DNA of 64,000 bases from positions 186,001 to 250,000 of the forward strand of contig CAVRGN010000008.1 in assembly GCA_963720725.1 (NCBI GenBank), read 5' to 3'. This stretch comes from Benzoatithermus sp963720725 (GTDB lineage Bacteria > Pseudomonadota > Alphaproteobacteria > Geminicoccales > Geminicoccaceae). The notes beneath the pieces are model-generated. The model made no database searches. It was not told the origin of the DNA and saw only the letters and a program-made list of their open reading frames with translations. Both the position numbers and the translations under genes were made by a program. Position 1 is the stretch's first letter; each line of letters opens with the position of its first letter. Positions 52,574 through 61,373 of the stretch are shown here, one piece after another.

Positions 52574-53161
52574 TCAGACCGGTGACGGAGCCGCGGTGGC
52601 GGCACCCCAGTCCGGCTTGAAGGCCAGGATCGCGGGCTCTGGTGGCAAGCGCGGGTTGAACAGCGCGTTGTGCCACCAGGTGGCGGCACGGAGCGGGTCC
52701 TCGGCGGCCAGGCGGCGCACGGCGCAGGGCAGCTCGTAGGCTTGGCTGAACTGCGTAAAGCGCAGCCGGCACATACCGGCCTCGACCAGCGCCGCCGCCA
52801 GGGCGGAGTCGCCGGCGAACAGGGCGGTGAGCTCGTCGGAGAACTGGCGCGGCTGCTGGAAGTAGGCACCCTGAAACAGGCGCATCGCCGCTTCCCAGCG
52901 CTCGAGCGGCTCCGGCGTGCGCTGGACGATGAAGCGCAGTTCGGCGAGCTGGGCATGCTCCGGCAGGCGGTTGAGCACGACCGTCACGCGCCCGGCGTCG
53001 CGGCCCCGCAGCTCGACCGCCGGTCGCATGCCCTCGGTCGGGCGGCCGTCGCCCTCGCGCACCGCGAGCTGGCGCAATCGGCATTGCCAGCCGATGAAAT
53101 GTTGCATCAGGACGAGCCGGGCGGCCTCGAGCCGCACGAGTTTGCCGCCGTCAGCCTGCAT
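52574..53161 (-). CDS. Conserved protein of unknown function, cotranscribed with the FAD oxidase
   Basis: A 195-residue soluble protein; the start is fixed by GAGGAGG directly upstream of the ATG. I do not recognise a family. The sequence is mixed alpha/beta in the first half (ARLVLMQHFIGWQCRLRQLAVREGDGRPTEGMRPAVEL) and helical in the second (RWEAAMRLFQGAYFQQPRQFSDELTALFAGDSALAAALVEAGMCRLRFTQFSQAYELPCAVRRLAAEDPLRAATWWHNALFNPRLPPEP). The conserved-looking aromatic-rich C-terminus suggests a ligand-binding or partner-binding role. It is the first gene of the minus-strand operon. Confidence 0.65.
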   Translation of the reverse strand: MQADGGKLVRLEAARLVLMQHFIGWQCRLRQLAVREGDGRPTEGMRPAVELRGRDAGRVTVVLNRLPEHAQLAELRFIVQRTPEPLERWEAAMRLFQGAYFQQPRQFSDELTALFAGDSALAAALVEAGMCRLRFTQFSQAYELPCAVRRLAAEDPLRAATWWHNALFNPRLPPEPAILAFKPDWGAATAAPSPV

Positions 53162-53176
53162 GCGTCCTCCTCGACG

Positions 53177-53206
53177 TTCCAATCTGGACCATTTGGAACC
53201 ATTGGG
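53177..53206. promoter_or_regulatory. Palindromic operator in the divergent promoter of the amine locus
   Basis: The segment contains TTCCAA and TTGGAA separated by ten bases, and an outer CCAAT/ATTGG pair, with TGGACCA at the centre. It lies just upstream of the unknown minus-strand gene and 107 bases before the acyl-CoA-dehydrogenase-like gene. The same CCAA/TTGG elements surround the GntR regulator at 34.0-34.9 kb. Confidence 0.5.
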
Positions 53207-53312
53207 TCGATCCCGGCCGCGAATGGTTCGCGGTGGTGGCGGAATTGGTTGCGCTCACGCGTCCGGGTTGGCAAGCTCGCATGGAGCGGAGGCATCGCAG
53301 GGGGAGTGGCAC

Positions 53313-54722
53313 ATGTTCGGCGAGAAGATGTGGGGCGGCGAGCCATTCTGGGGCCTCGGCGCGGAATGGGACCCGCAGTGGCTCCTGACCGACCAGCAGA
53401 AGCAGCTGCAGTCCGACCTGATCGAGCTGTGCCGGACGACGCTGCGCGAAAACGCCGTCGAGAGCGACAAGAAGCTGCTCTTTCCCCGCAAGAACTTCCA
53501 GGCGCTGGCCAAGCTCGGCCTGCTCGGACTGATCGCGCCCAAGGAATTGGGCGGGATGGGCGAGAACCATGTCTGTGCGGCCATGGTGGTCGAAACCATT
53601 GCCCGCTACGGCTGCGCCTCCACCGCCATGTGCTACACCATGCATCTGGGAGCGGTTGCCGCCGCGGCGCTGCGCTACCACGACAGCGAGCCGCTGCGCG
53701 ACATCCTCTCGCGCCTGGACCAGGATTGCCTGGTCGGCACGCTGTCCTATTCCGACCCCGAGACCGGCGGCCATTTCTGGTACCCGATGTCCTCGGGCGC
53801 CGAGCGCACGCCCGACGGCTGGAAGGTCAAGAAGAAGGCGTCGTGGACCACCTCGGGCGGCTTTGCCGACTGGTACATCGTCCAGACCACCAGCCCCGAC
53901 TTCGACGGCAACTACTCGAACCTCTCCTGCTTTTTGATCATGGGCGACGAGGTCAGCGCCGATCCGGCCAATTGGGACGGGCTGGGCCTGCGTGGCAACC
54001 AGTCGGGGCCGATGGAGGTCAAGGACAAGGTGGTGCCGCTCGACCGCCTGGTCGGCCCGGTCGGCGACGGCGCCTCCTCGAACGACGAGTGCGTCGATCC
54101 CTTCTTCCTGATGTGCTCGTCCTCGTGCTGGAACGGGATCAGCCTCGGCCTGATCGACATCGCCAAGGCGCACACCACCCGCAAGACCCACAAGGACGTC
54201 GGTCTGCGGGTCTGCGACTACCCGACGATCCAGGACTATGTCGGCGAGTCGATCATCGACACCAATGCCAGCCGGGCGCTCGTCTTCCAGATGGCCCAGT
54301 GCATGGACCAGCTGACCAACGGCTGCGACTGGTCGATCCACCAGGACGTCGCGGTGCTGCCGCGGGCCCAGGTGCTGCACTGGATGTGGCAGGTGAAGTT
54401 CACCGCCGCCAAGAACGTGGCCCATGTCGCCGACAAGATGCTGCACGCCTGCGGCGGCACCGCCTACAAGCCGCAGCTCGGCATCGAGCGCTACCTGCGC
54501 GACGGCAAGGCGGGCTGGGTGATGGGCCCGTCCAACGAGATCCTGCGCCAGTTCGTCGGCAAGGCCTCGCTGCTGGGCTTCCCCAGCCTCGACTACTGGA
54601 ACCAGGCGATCAACGAGCGGGCGATCGCCAACGAGGTGAAGAAAATGGATGCCGAGCAGAAGCGTGCCCTCGCGGAGCGGCTGCTCGCCGAGGCCGGGGG
54701 CGTGCCTCAGGCTGCGGAGTGA
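53313..54722 (+). CDS. Acyl-CoA-dehydrogenase-fold flavoprotein lacking the usual catalytic Glu
   Basis: A 469-residue protein. The start has GGGGAG upstream. The N-terminal helical domain includes LGLLGLIAPKELGGMGENHVCAAMVVETIARYG. The flavin-binding middle has GTLSYSDPETGGHFWYP and KKKASWTTSGGFADWYIV (the W-x-T/S FAD element). The C-terminal helical domain has RYLRDGKAGWVMGPSNEILRQFVGKASLLG. In ordinary dehydrogenases the last segment reads YEGTNEI, with Glu as base in one large subgroup; here it is MGPSNEI, without that Glu. This suggests a monooxygenase-type or other non-dehydrogenase role. The flavin reductase gene in the same locus would fit a two-component oxygenase. Confidence 0.85.
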   Translation: MFGEKMWGGEPFWGLGAEWDPQWLLTDQQKQLQSDLIELCRTTLRENAVESDKKLLFPRKNFQALAKLGLLGLIAPKELGGMGENHVCAAMVVETIARYGCASTAMCYTMHLGAVAAAALRYHDSEPLRDILSRLDQDCLVGTLSYSDPETGGHFWYPMSSGAERTPDGWKVKKKASWTTSGGFADWYIVQTTSPDFDGNYSNLSCFLIMGDEVSADPANWDGLGLRGNQSGPMEVKDKVVPLDRLVGPVGDGASSNDECVDPFFLMCSSSCWNGISLGLIDIAKAHTTRKTHKDVGLRVCDYPTIQDYVGESIIDTNASRALVFQMAQCMDQLTNGCDWSIHQDVAVLPRAQVLHWMWQVKFTAAKNVAHVADKMLHACGGTAYKPQLGIERYLRDGKAGWVMGPSNEILRQFVGKASLLGFPSLDYWNQAINERAIANEVKKMDAEQKRALAERLLAEAGGVPQAAE

Positions 54723-54826
54723 CGTCGCCGGCTCGATCCGGCCGGCCAACGAAGAAGATCGGGCACGCTTGTTTTCGACGAGGCACCGGGAGTGGCTCCC
54801 GGCAGCGAACATGGGAGTAGGCGAGC

Positions 54827-55792
54827 ATGCGGGCGAGAACCTACCGATCGATGGCGGCCAGTGCGGCGGTGATCGCGCTGATGTGCGCTGGTGCGGCCCA
54901 GGCGGCAGCACCGGAGAGCACCGATCCGATCCGGATCGTGGTCAACAACTGGACCAGCCAGAACGTGCTGGCCGAGGTGGCCGGCAAGCTGCTGCAGAAG
55001 ATGGGCTACAACGTCGAGTACAAGCCCTCCGACACCCAGCTGCAATACACCGCCATGGCCAATGGCGACATGGACTTCCAGGTCGAGGTCTGGGAGGGCA
55101 GCCAGAAGACGGCGTTCGAGAGCGGGGTCGCGGCCGGCGGCCTGGTCGACGCCGGTACCCACGAGGCGGTCACCCGCGAGGAGTGGTGGGTGCCCGACTA
55201 TGTCAAGGAAGCCTGCCCCGAGTTGCCGGACTGGAAGGCGCTGGACGCTTGTGCTGACAAGTTCGCGACCGTCGAGACCTCGCCCAAGGGCCGCTTCGTC
55301 GGCCCGCCCGCCGACTGGGGCAAGCACTATAGCGAGCGCATCCAGGCCCTGGGCATGAACTACGAGGAGGTCCCGGTCGGCCAGGCCGCGACTTTGTGGG
55401 CCGAGCTCGACGCGGCCGTGGCCAGGAAGGAGCCGATCGTCCTCTTCAACTGGACGCCCAACTTCATCGAGGCCAAGTACCCGGGCTTCTTCATCGAGTT
55501 TCCCGAGTTCGCCGCCGAGTGCCTGAGCGACCCGGCATGGGGCAGCAACCCGGACGCGGTCTACGATTGCGGGGCACCCCGCAACGGCTACCTCAAGAAG
55601 GCGGCCTGGAAGGGCATGGCGGAAAAGTGGCCGGCCGCGTTCCAGTTCCTGCAGAACATGAACTTCACCAACGCCCAGATCGCCCAGGCGGCGATGATGG
55701 TCGACGTCGAGGGGATGACGCCGACCCAGGCCGCCGATGCCTGGATCGAGCAGAACCAGGCGGTGTGGGAAGCCTGGATGCCGAAGTCCTGA
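54827..55792 (+). CDS. ABC transporter substrate-binding protein, glycine betaine/TMAO type
   Basis: A 321-residue periplasmic receptor with a signal peptide cleaved near AGAAQA. The mature protein opens DPIRIVVNNWTSQNVLAEVAGKLLQKMGYNVEY, the OpuAC/ProX-type fold. It has many Trp/Tyr residues that could form an aromatic box for a quaternary amine (VEVWEGSQ, REEWWVPDY, FNWTPNFIEAKYPGF). The architecture is like that of choline, betaine and TMAO (TmoX) receptors; the exact ligand cannot be read from the sequence. It is followed by a strong intercistronic hairpin and the ATPase gene. Confidence 0.88.
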   Translation: MRARTYRSMAASAAVIALMCAGAAQAAAPESTDPIRIVVNNWTSQNVLAEVAGKLLQKMGYNVEYKPSDTQLQYTAMANGDMDFQVEVWEGSQKTAFESGVAAGGLVDAGTHEAVTREEWWVPDYVKEACPELPDWKALDACADKFATVETSPKGRFVGPPADWGKHYSERIQALGMNYEEVPVGQAATLWAELDAAVARKEPIVLFNWTPNFIEAKYPGFFIEFPEFAAECLSDPAWGSNPDAVYDCGAPRNGYLKKAAWKGMAEKWPAAFQFLQNMNFTNAQIAQAAMMVDVEGMTPTQAADAWIEQNQAVWEAWMPKS

Positions 55793-55812
55793 CGGCGCAC
55801 CCCGTCTGAGGC

Positions 55813-55839
55813 ACGGCCGGGACCGTCGGTCCCGGCCGT
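55813..55839 (+). terminator. Intercistronic hairpin after the substrate-binding protein gene
   Basis: A perfect 12-bp stem (ACGGCCGGGACC with GGTCCCGGCCGT) closes a GTC loop, 20 bases after the receptor stop and 30 bases before the ATPase start. It has no T-run. Such hairpins protect the receptor mRNA and cut expression of the membrane components to lower levels. Confidence 0.6.
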
Positions 55840-55869
55840 TCGTGCGCAATCTCGTCCGGCGGAGGCCCC

Positions 55870-56901
55870 ATGGACCCTTCGGCCCAGATCGCCTGCACCG
55901 GCCTCTGGAAGCTCTACGGTGCGGATCCCGCGGGATTCCTGAGCCGGCACGGCGGCGCGCCTTCGCTCGAGGCCTGCCGGACCGAAGGCTATGTCGCGGC
56001 GGTGCGCGACGTCGGCTTCGCGGTGACGCGTGGCGAGATCCTGGTCGTCATGGGCCTGTCCGGCTCCGGCAAATCGACCCTGATCCGCTGCCTGTCGCGG
56101 CTGGTCGAGCCGACCGCCGGCCGGGTGCTGTTCGAGGGCACCGACCTGCTCGCGGTGGACGAGCCCGGCCTGATCGACCTGCGCCGGCACAAGATGGGCA
56201 TGGTGTTCCAGCATTTCGGGCTGCTGCCGCATCGGACGGTCCTGGACAATGTCGCGTTCCCGCTCGAGGTGCAGGGCTTCGACGCCAAGCGCCGCGAGGC
56301 GCGCGCACGGGAGATGGTTCGCCTGGTGGGACTGGAGGGCAGGGAAGGGTACTTCCCCCGTCAGCTCTCGGGCGGCCAGCAGCAGCGGGTCGGCATCGCC
56401 CGCTCGCTGGCGGTCGAGCCGGACGTCTGGTTCCTCGACGAGCCCTTCTCGGCCCTCGATCCTCTCATTCGGCGCGAGATGCAGGACGAGTTCCTTCGCC
56501 TGCAGCGCTCCCTGCGCAAGACCATCGTGTTCATCACCCACGACTTCGCCGAGGCCGTGCGCGTGGCCGACCGGATCGGGATCATGAAGGACGGGGCGCT
56601 GATCCAGCTCGGCACCGCCGAGGAGCTGGTGATGGCGCCGGCGGACGGCTACGTCGCCGATTTCGTCAAGGACGCGCCCCGCGGACGGCTGGTCAGCGTC
56701 GGACGCGTGATGCTGCCCTGGCCCGGCGGTGCGGCGCCGGCGCGTACCGTTCCGGCCGATGCCAAGCTCGAGTCCGTGGCTCCGGAGGTGCTGGGCGCCG
56801 ACGGGCCGGTGGCGGTGGTCGACGATTCCGGCCGTCCGGTCGGGCTGGTCACGCGCGAGCAGCTGATCGAGTTCCTGTTCGAGCCGTCGCGCGCCGCATG
56901 A
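55870..56901 (+). CDS. ABC transporter ATPase, ProV/TmoW type
   Basis: A 343-residue ATPase. The ProV-type N-terminal extension (LWKLYGADPAGFLSRHGGAPSLEACRTEG) precedes Walker A GLSGSGKST near residue 66. Q-loop MVFQHFGLLPHRTVLDN, signature LSGGQQQRVGIARSLAVEPDVWFLDEPFSALDPL with Walker B, and the H-loop ITHDFAEAVRVADRIG follow. The C-terminal ~60 residues resemble a short regulatory or CBS-like region (VDDSGRPVGLVTREQLIEFLF). Its stop overlaps the permease start by four bases. Confidence 0.92.
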   Translation: MDPSAQIACTGLWKLYGADPAGFLSRHGGAPSLEACRTEGYVAAVRDVGFAVTRGEILVVMGLSGSGKSTLIRCLSRLVEPTAGRVLFEGTDLLAVDEPGLIDLRRHKMGMVFQHFGLLPHRTVLDNVAFPLEVQGFDAKRREARAREMVRLVGLEGREGYFPRQLSGGQQQRVGIARSLAVEPDVWFLDEPFSALDPLIRREMQDEFLRLQRSLRKTIVFITHDFAEAVRVADRIGIMKDGALIQLGTAEELVMAPADGYVADFVKDAPRGRLVSVGRVMLPWPGGAAPARTVPADAKLESVAPEVLGADGPVAVVDDSGRPVGLVTREQLIEFLFEPSRAA

Positions 56902-58862
56902 GCGCCAGCATCGAGCGCCTCAGGCTCGGCCCGCGCGCCCGGTGGAACTGGCGGACGCCGGCGCTGGCGCTGCTGGTGGTCCTGGGCACGGCCGGGCTGG
57001 CCCATATGCTGCCCTGGACCTGGCGTCCGCCGCGCGAGGCACTGCCGCCTCTGCGGCAGTGGGTGACCGAGCTGTTCGCCTGGCTGAGCAAGGACGCCAC
57101 CTTCGGCCTGTTCACCTTCCGCGACCTGACCCGCGGCATTTCCTGGCTGCTGAGCTTGCCGCTCGCCTGGTCCGAGGGCCTGCTCGCCGACGGCTTCATC
57201 ACCCGAGGCATTCCCGCCCTGCCGTGGCTCGCCGTCGCCGTGGCGGCGACGTTCGTCGCGCACCATGCCGGCGGGCGCCGGCTGGCGCTGCTCACGGCCG
57301 CCGGCTGCGCCTACCTTGCTCTGTTCGGCGTCTGGGTACCCTCGATGCAGACGCTGTCCCTGGTGGTGGTCGCCGCGCCGCTGGCCGGTTTGGTGGGACT
57401 GCTCGCCGGGATCGCCGCCACCCGCAGCCGCCGGGCCGAGGCGGGCCTGACGATGATCTTCGACCTGCTGCAGAGCATTCCGCACCTCGCCTACCTCGCA
57501 CCCGTGATCGTGCTGTTCGGTTTCGGCCAGGTGCCGGCCCTCCTGGCCACGGCGCTGTTCGCCATGCCGCCGATGGCCCGCTGCACGATCCTGGGGATCC
57601 GCGGCGTGCCGACCGAGATCCTCGAGGCCGGGGTCATGTCCGGCTGCACCTCGCGCCAGCTGCTCTTGAAGGTAGCACTGCCCGCCGCGCGACCGACACT
57701 GCTGCTCGGGCTCAACCAGGTGATCATGCAGTCCCTGGCGATGGTGGTGATCACCTCCCTGATCGGCGCGGTCGGCCTCGGCCAGAGGCTGATGTTCTCG
57801 CTGCAGCAGCTGCGGGTGGGCGAAGCGGTCGAGCAGGGCGTGGCGGTGGTCGTCCTGGCGGTGGTTCTGGACCGGATCAGTCAGGCCTACGCGCACCGCC
57901 AGCCCGACGGCGCCAGGGGCTGGAGACGCCATCGTCACATGCTCTTGGCCCTGGCCGCGATCGCCGCATGCATCGCCGTGGCACCGGTCGTTCCGGCCGT
58001 ACGCGCCCTCCCGGAGCAGCTCACTCTGTCGACGGCGGCCTTCTGGGATGCGCTGGTGCGCTGGATGGCCGTGAACCTCCACTGGATCCTCGGGCCGATG
58101 CGCGACGGGCTCACGGCCTACGTCCTGCTGCCGCTGCGCAACGCCATCCTGATGACGCCCTGGACCATGGCCGTCGGGCTCGTCGCCCTGGCCGGCTGGC
58201 GGCTCGGCGGCACGGGCCTCGCCGTCCGCGTGGCGCTGCTCGCCGGCTTCATCGTCCTGTGCGGCCTGTGGGTGCAGGCGCTGATGACCCTCTACGCCGT
58301 CACCGCCGCGGTGATCCTGTGCGTGCTGATCGGCGTGCCCGTCGGCATCTGGGCGGCGGAACGGCCGCGGGTCGGGCGGATCGTCGACGCGGTCTGCGAC
58401 ACGCTGCAGACCTTCCCGTCCTTCATCTACCTGATCCCGGTGATCATGCTGTTCCGGGTCGGGGACCTCGCCAACATCATCGCCATCGTCGGGGCGGCCA
58501 GCGTGCCGACGATCCGGTTCACCAAGCTCGGTCTGAGCCTGGTGTCGCCCACCGTGATCGAGGCGGCCACGGCTTCGGGCGCCACGCCGCGCCAGCTGTT
58601 GTTCAAGGTCAAGCTGCCGCTGGCCTTCCCCGAGATCATGCTGGGGCTCAACCAGACCATCATGATGGCGCTGGCGATGACCGCGATCACCGCCCTGATC
58701 GGTTCGCGCGACCTGGGGCAGGAGATCTTGAAGGCATTGCCCGAGCAGGACACCGGGCGCGGCGTGCTGGCCGGCCTGTCCATCGCCTGCCTTGGGATCA
58801 CGGCGGACCGGTTGATCCGCGCCTGGACCGATCGGCGGCGACGGGCGCTCGGGCTCGTCTGA
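56898..58862 (+). CDS. Fused double ABC permease, ProW/TmoV type
   Basis: A 654-residue membrane protein made of two ProW-like halves. The first half ends in the EAA-type loop LEAGVMSGCTSRQLLLKVALPAARPTLLLGLNQVIMQSLAMVVIT, and the second in IEAATASGATPRQLLFKVKLPLAFPEIMLGLNQTIMMALAMTAIT. Each half has about six helices, so one polypeptide may supply both membrane domains of the importer. Large two-part permeases are known among TMAO/betaine systems. It overlaps the ATPase by ATGA and the MFS gene by one base. Confidence 0.9.
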   Translation: MSASIERLRLGPRARWNWRTPALALLVVLGTAGLAHMLPWTWRPPREALPPLRQWVTELFAWLSKDATFGLFTFRDLTRGISWLLSLPLAWSEGLLADGFITRGIPALPWLAVAVAATFVAHHAGGRRLALLTAAGCAYLALFGVWVPSMQTLSLVVVAAPLAGLVGLLAGIAATRSRRAEAGLTMIFDLLQSIPHLAYLAPVIVLFGFGQVPALLATALFAMPPMARCTILGIRGVPTEILEAGVMSGCTSRQLLLKVALPAARPTLLLGLNQVIMQSLAMVVITSLIGAVGLGQRLMFSLQQLRVGEAVEQGVAVVVLAVVLDRISQAYAHRQPDGARGWRRHRHMLLALAAIAACIAVAPVVPAVRALPEQLTLSTAAFWDALVRWMAVNLHWILGPMRDGLTAYVLLPLRNAILMTPWTMAVGLVALAGWRLGGTGLAVRVALLAGFIVLCGLWVQALMTLYAVTAAVILCVLIGVPVGIWAAERPRVGRIVDAVCDTLQTFPSFIYLIPVIMLFRVGDLANIIAIVGAASVPTIRFTKLGLSLVSPTVIEAATASGATPRQLLFKVKLPLAFPEIMLGLNQTIMMALAMTAITALIGSRDLGQEILKALPEQDTGRGVLAGLSIACLGITADRLIRAWTDRRRRALGLV

Positions 58863-60019
58863 TGGCAGCGGGTCGGCCGCTCATGGCCTCGGCCCTGCTC
58901 ATGCTGGCGTTCGGCTCCGTCCATGCCTTCAGCCTCTTCCTGGCACCGCTGGAGCAGGCGACCGGCGCCTCGCGGGCGAGCGTCAGCCTCGTCTACGGCC
59001 TCGCACTTGGGGCGCTGACTCTGGCGGTGCTGGGCGCGCGACCGCTGTTGGCCCGATACGGAGCGGCGCGTCTGGCCGTCGCCGCCTGCCTGATCGCCGC
59101 GCTCGGGCTCGGCGTCGCATCCAAGGCGCCGCCGCTCCTGCTCACGCAGGTCGGCTACGGTGTGCTGTTCGGCGGCGCCAACGGCATCGCATATGCGTCC
59201 TGCCTCGTCATCGCGGGCGGTGTCGCGCGGGCCGGCTCGGGCTTCTGGCTCGGCGCGGTGACCGCGACCTATGCCCTGGGCGCGGCACTCGCCGCCGTCC
59301 TCCTGGGTCTGGCCCTGCCGGTCGTTGGCTGGCAGGGCAGCCTGATCGCACTTGCCGGTCTCTTCATGGTCCTCGGCGCCGGTGCCGGCCTGTTGCTGCA
59401 TGGCCTGATGATGGGCGTCCAGGTCGTACCCGGTGCGGCTGCCCAGCGAACCGGGCTGTGGCGCCATTGGCTGGCCTATGGTGCGAGTGTCGCCGCCGGC
59501 CTGATGGTGCTCGGCCATGCCGCGGCCATGGTCGATGCCGCCGCTGGCACGCCTGGTCTCGGAGCCGCCGCCACGGTGCTGGCAGGGCTTGCCAATGCGC
59601 TCGGAGGGCTCGCCGCCGCCGTCGCCGTCGACCGGACGACGGCGGCACGCCTGCTCGGCGCCACCTCCGGCCTTTCGATAGCCGGACTGGCGCTGCTGCT
59701 CGGCGGCGGCACGGTGGCGAGCGTCGCCGGGATCGGGCTCGTCGCCCTGGCCTATGGCGCGCACATCGCGGCATTTCCGGTGGCGATCCGCAGCACCTTC
59801 GGCGCCGAGTGCTTCGCCTGGGCCTATGGGCGGGTGTTCACGGCCTGGGGCGTTGCCGGCATCGCAACACCATGGCTCGCAGGCGCCCTGTACGCTCCGG
59901 AACCAGGCTATCGCTGGGCCCTGACCGCCGCACTGGTGGCGGCGGTCTTCGGGCTTGCGTTCAACCTCACCTTGGCCCCCGATATCCACGGGCCGACCAC
60001 TGGAGTGAGCCATGAGTGA
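58862..60019 (+). CDS. MFS transporter
   Basis: A 385-residue, very hydrophobic protein with about twelve membrane helices. The loop between helices 2 and 3 reads VLGARPLLARYGAARLAVAACL, a weak version of the MFS G-x-x-x-D/R-R motif, and YGVLFGGANGIAYASCLVIAGG suits helix 4-5. It starts on the last base of the permease stop codon (TGATG) and overlaps the nitrilase gene by eight bases. It may export or exchange a product of the pathway; no substrate is evident. Confidence 0.82.
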   Translation: MAAGRPLMASALLMLAFGSVHAFSLFLAPLEQATGASRASVSLVYGLALGALTLAVLGARPLLARYGAARLAVAACLIAALGLGVASKAPPLLLTQVGYGVLFGGANGIAYASCLVIAGGVARAGSGFWLGAVTATYALGAALAAVLLGLALPVVGWQGSLIALAGLFMVLGAGAGLLLHGLMMGVQVVPGAAAQRTGLWRHWLAYGASVAAGLMVLGHAAAMVDAAAGTPGLGAAATVLAGLANALGGLAAAVAVDRTTAARLLGATSGLSIAGLALLLGGGTVASVAGIGLVALAYGAHIAAFPVAIRSTFGAECFAWAYGRVFTAWGVAGIATPWLAGALYAPEPGYRWALTAALVAAVFGLAFNLTLAPDIHGPTTGVSHE

Positions 60020-60848
60020 GCCGTTGACCGTCGCCTGCGTCCAGATCTGCGCCGATGCCGATACCGCGCGCAATCTCGAGCTGCTCGGCACCGGCATTGC
60101 CGACGCGGTGGAGCGAGGCGCCCGGCTGGTGGCACTGCCTGAATATTGCGGCACCTATGGCGAGGGCCCGTCGGGACTCGCGGTGGGAGCGGAGCCAGAG
60201 GTGACGCACAGGGCGCTGGCCGAGCTGCGGTCGTTCGCGCGCGCCCAGGGCTGCTGGCTCGCGGTGGGCTCGCTCGGCGTTCGGGCCGACGACGGACGGA
60301 CCTGGAACCGCTCCTACCTGCTCGACCCCGACGGCGAGATCCGGGCGCGCTACGACAAGATCCATCTGTTCGACGTCGACCTCGCCGGCGGCGAGAGCTA
60401 TCGCGAGAGTGCCACCATCGCTCCGGGCCAGCAGGCGGTGACGGTCGAGACGCCGTTCGGCGGCGTCGGCTTGAGCATCTGCTACGACCTGCGGTTCGCG
60501 CAGCTCTACCGCGCACTGGCGCAGGGCGGCGCACGAATCCTGCTCGTGCCGGCGGCGTTCACGCGGACGACGGGGCGTGCGCACTGGCACGTGCTGCTCC
60601 GGGCGCGGGCGATCGAGACCGGCTGCTTCGTGGTCGCGGCCTCGCAGTGCGGCGAAGGACCCGACGGCCGGTTGGCGCGCTACGGCCACTCGCTGATCGT
60701 GAGCCCATGGGGCGAGGTGCTGGCGGACGCGGGCGAGGCGGCGGGAATCGTCACGGCCTCGCTCGACCTCGGACAGGTCGAGACCGCTCGGCAGGCAATT
60801 CCGGCCTTGCGCCACGACCGGCCGTTCGCACCGCCGCGACTGGCCTAG
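60012..60848 (+). CDS. Carbon-nitrogen hydrolase (nitrilase superfamily)
   Basis: A 278-residue amidohydrolase with the complete catalytic triad: Glu in LVALPEYCGTYG, Lys in RYDKIHLFDVDL and Cys in GLSICYDLRFAQLYR. It resembles Nit1/Nit2-type omega-amidases or amide hydrolases in length and in the KIHLFDVD segment. It would cleave a C-N amide bond, possibly in a product of the adjacent flavoenzymes or as repair of a deaminated side product. It is embedded in the ABC transporter operon. Confidence 0.92.
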   Translation: MSEPLTVACVQICADADTARNLELLGTGIADAVERGARLVALPEYCGTYGEGPSGLAVGAEPEVTHRALAELRSFARAQGCWLAVGSLGVRADDGRTWNRSYLLDPDGEIRARYDKIHLFDVDLAGGESYRESATIAPGQQAVTVETPFGGVGLSICYDLRFAQLYRALAQGGARILLVPAAFTRTTGRAHWHVLLRARAIETGCFVVAASQCGEGPDGRLARYGHSLIVSPWGEVLADAGEAAGIVTASLDLGQVETARQAIPALRHDRPFAPPRLA

Positions 60849-60854
60849 CCCCAG

Positions 60855-61373
60855 ATGGCGGAAGCCATGCCCGTGCTGAAGGAAGTGCGGCCCTGGCAGC
60901 CGGGGGACCGCGCCGCGCTGTTGGCGCTGAACGCGGAATTGCAGGACCATGAGCGCAAGGACCGCCCGAGCCGCCGCCCGGGCGCGGAGATGACCGAGGA
61001 GTATGTGACGGCGCTGGAGACCGAACTCGCCCGCAAGGGCGAGGACGCGGCCCTATTCGTGGCCGAATCGCGCGACGGTGCGGTGCTCGGGTTCGTGACC
61101 TGCTTTGTCGTCGAGGACGAGCTGGAGCGGGAGCCGCGGCAGGTGCGGATCGAGGACATCGTCGTGGCTGCGGCGGTGCGGCGCCGCGGCATCGGCCGAG
61201 CCCTGGTGGCGGCGGCCGTCCGTTTCGCGAACGAGCGGCGGGTCCGGCGGATCGTCCTGTCCGTGCTGACCGTCAACGCGGGAGCGGCCGCCACCTACGA
61301 AGCCTTGGGCTTCAAGCCGGTCCGGCTCACGCTCGAGCGCTGGCTGCCCATGGCGGAGCCGGGCGAACATTGA
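60855..61373 (+). CDS. GNAT-family acetyltransferase
   Basis: A 172-residue protein with the GNAT fold. EVRPWQPGDRAALLALNAELQDHER is the opening strand and helix, EDIVVAAAVRRRGIGRALVAAAVRFA holds the acetyl-CoA pyrophosphate loop (R-x-x-G-I-G), and LTVNAGAAATYEALGFKPVRLTLE is the closing motif. It starts six bases after the hydrolase stop and overlaps the next gene by four bases (TTGA). The acceptor is unknown. Confidence 0.88.
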   Translation: MAEAMPVLKEVRPWQPGDRAALLALNAELQDHERKDRPSRRPGAEMTEEYVTALETELARKGEDAALFVAESRDGAVLGFVTCFVVEDELEREPRQVRIEDIVVAAAVRRRGIGRALVAAAVRFANERRVRRIVLSVLTVNAGAAATYEALGFKPVRLTLERWLPMAEPGEH

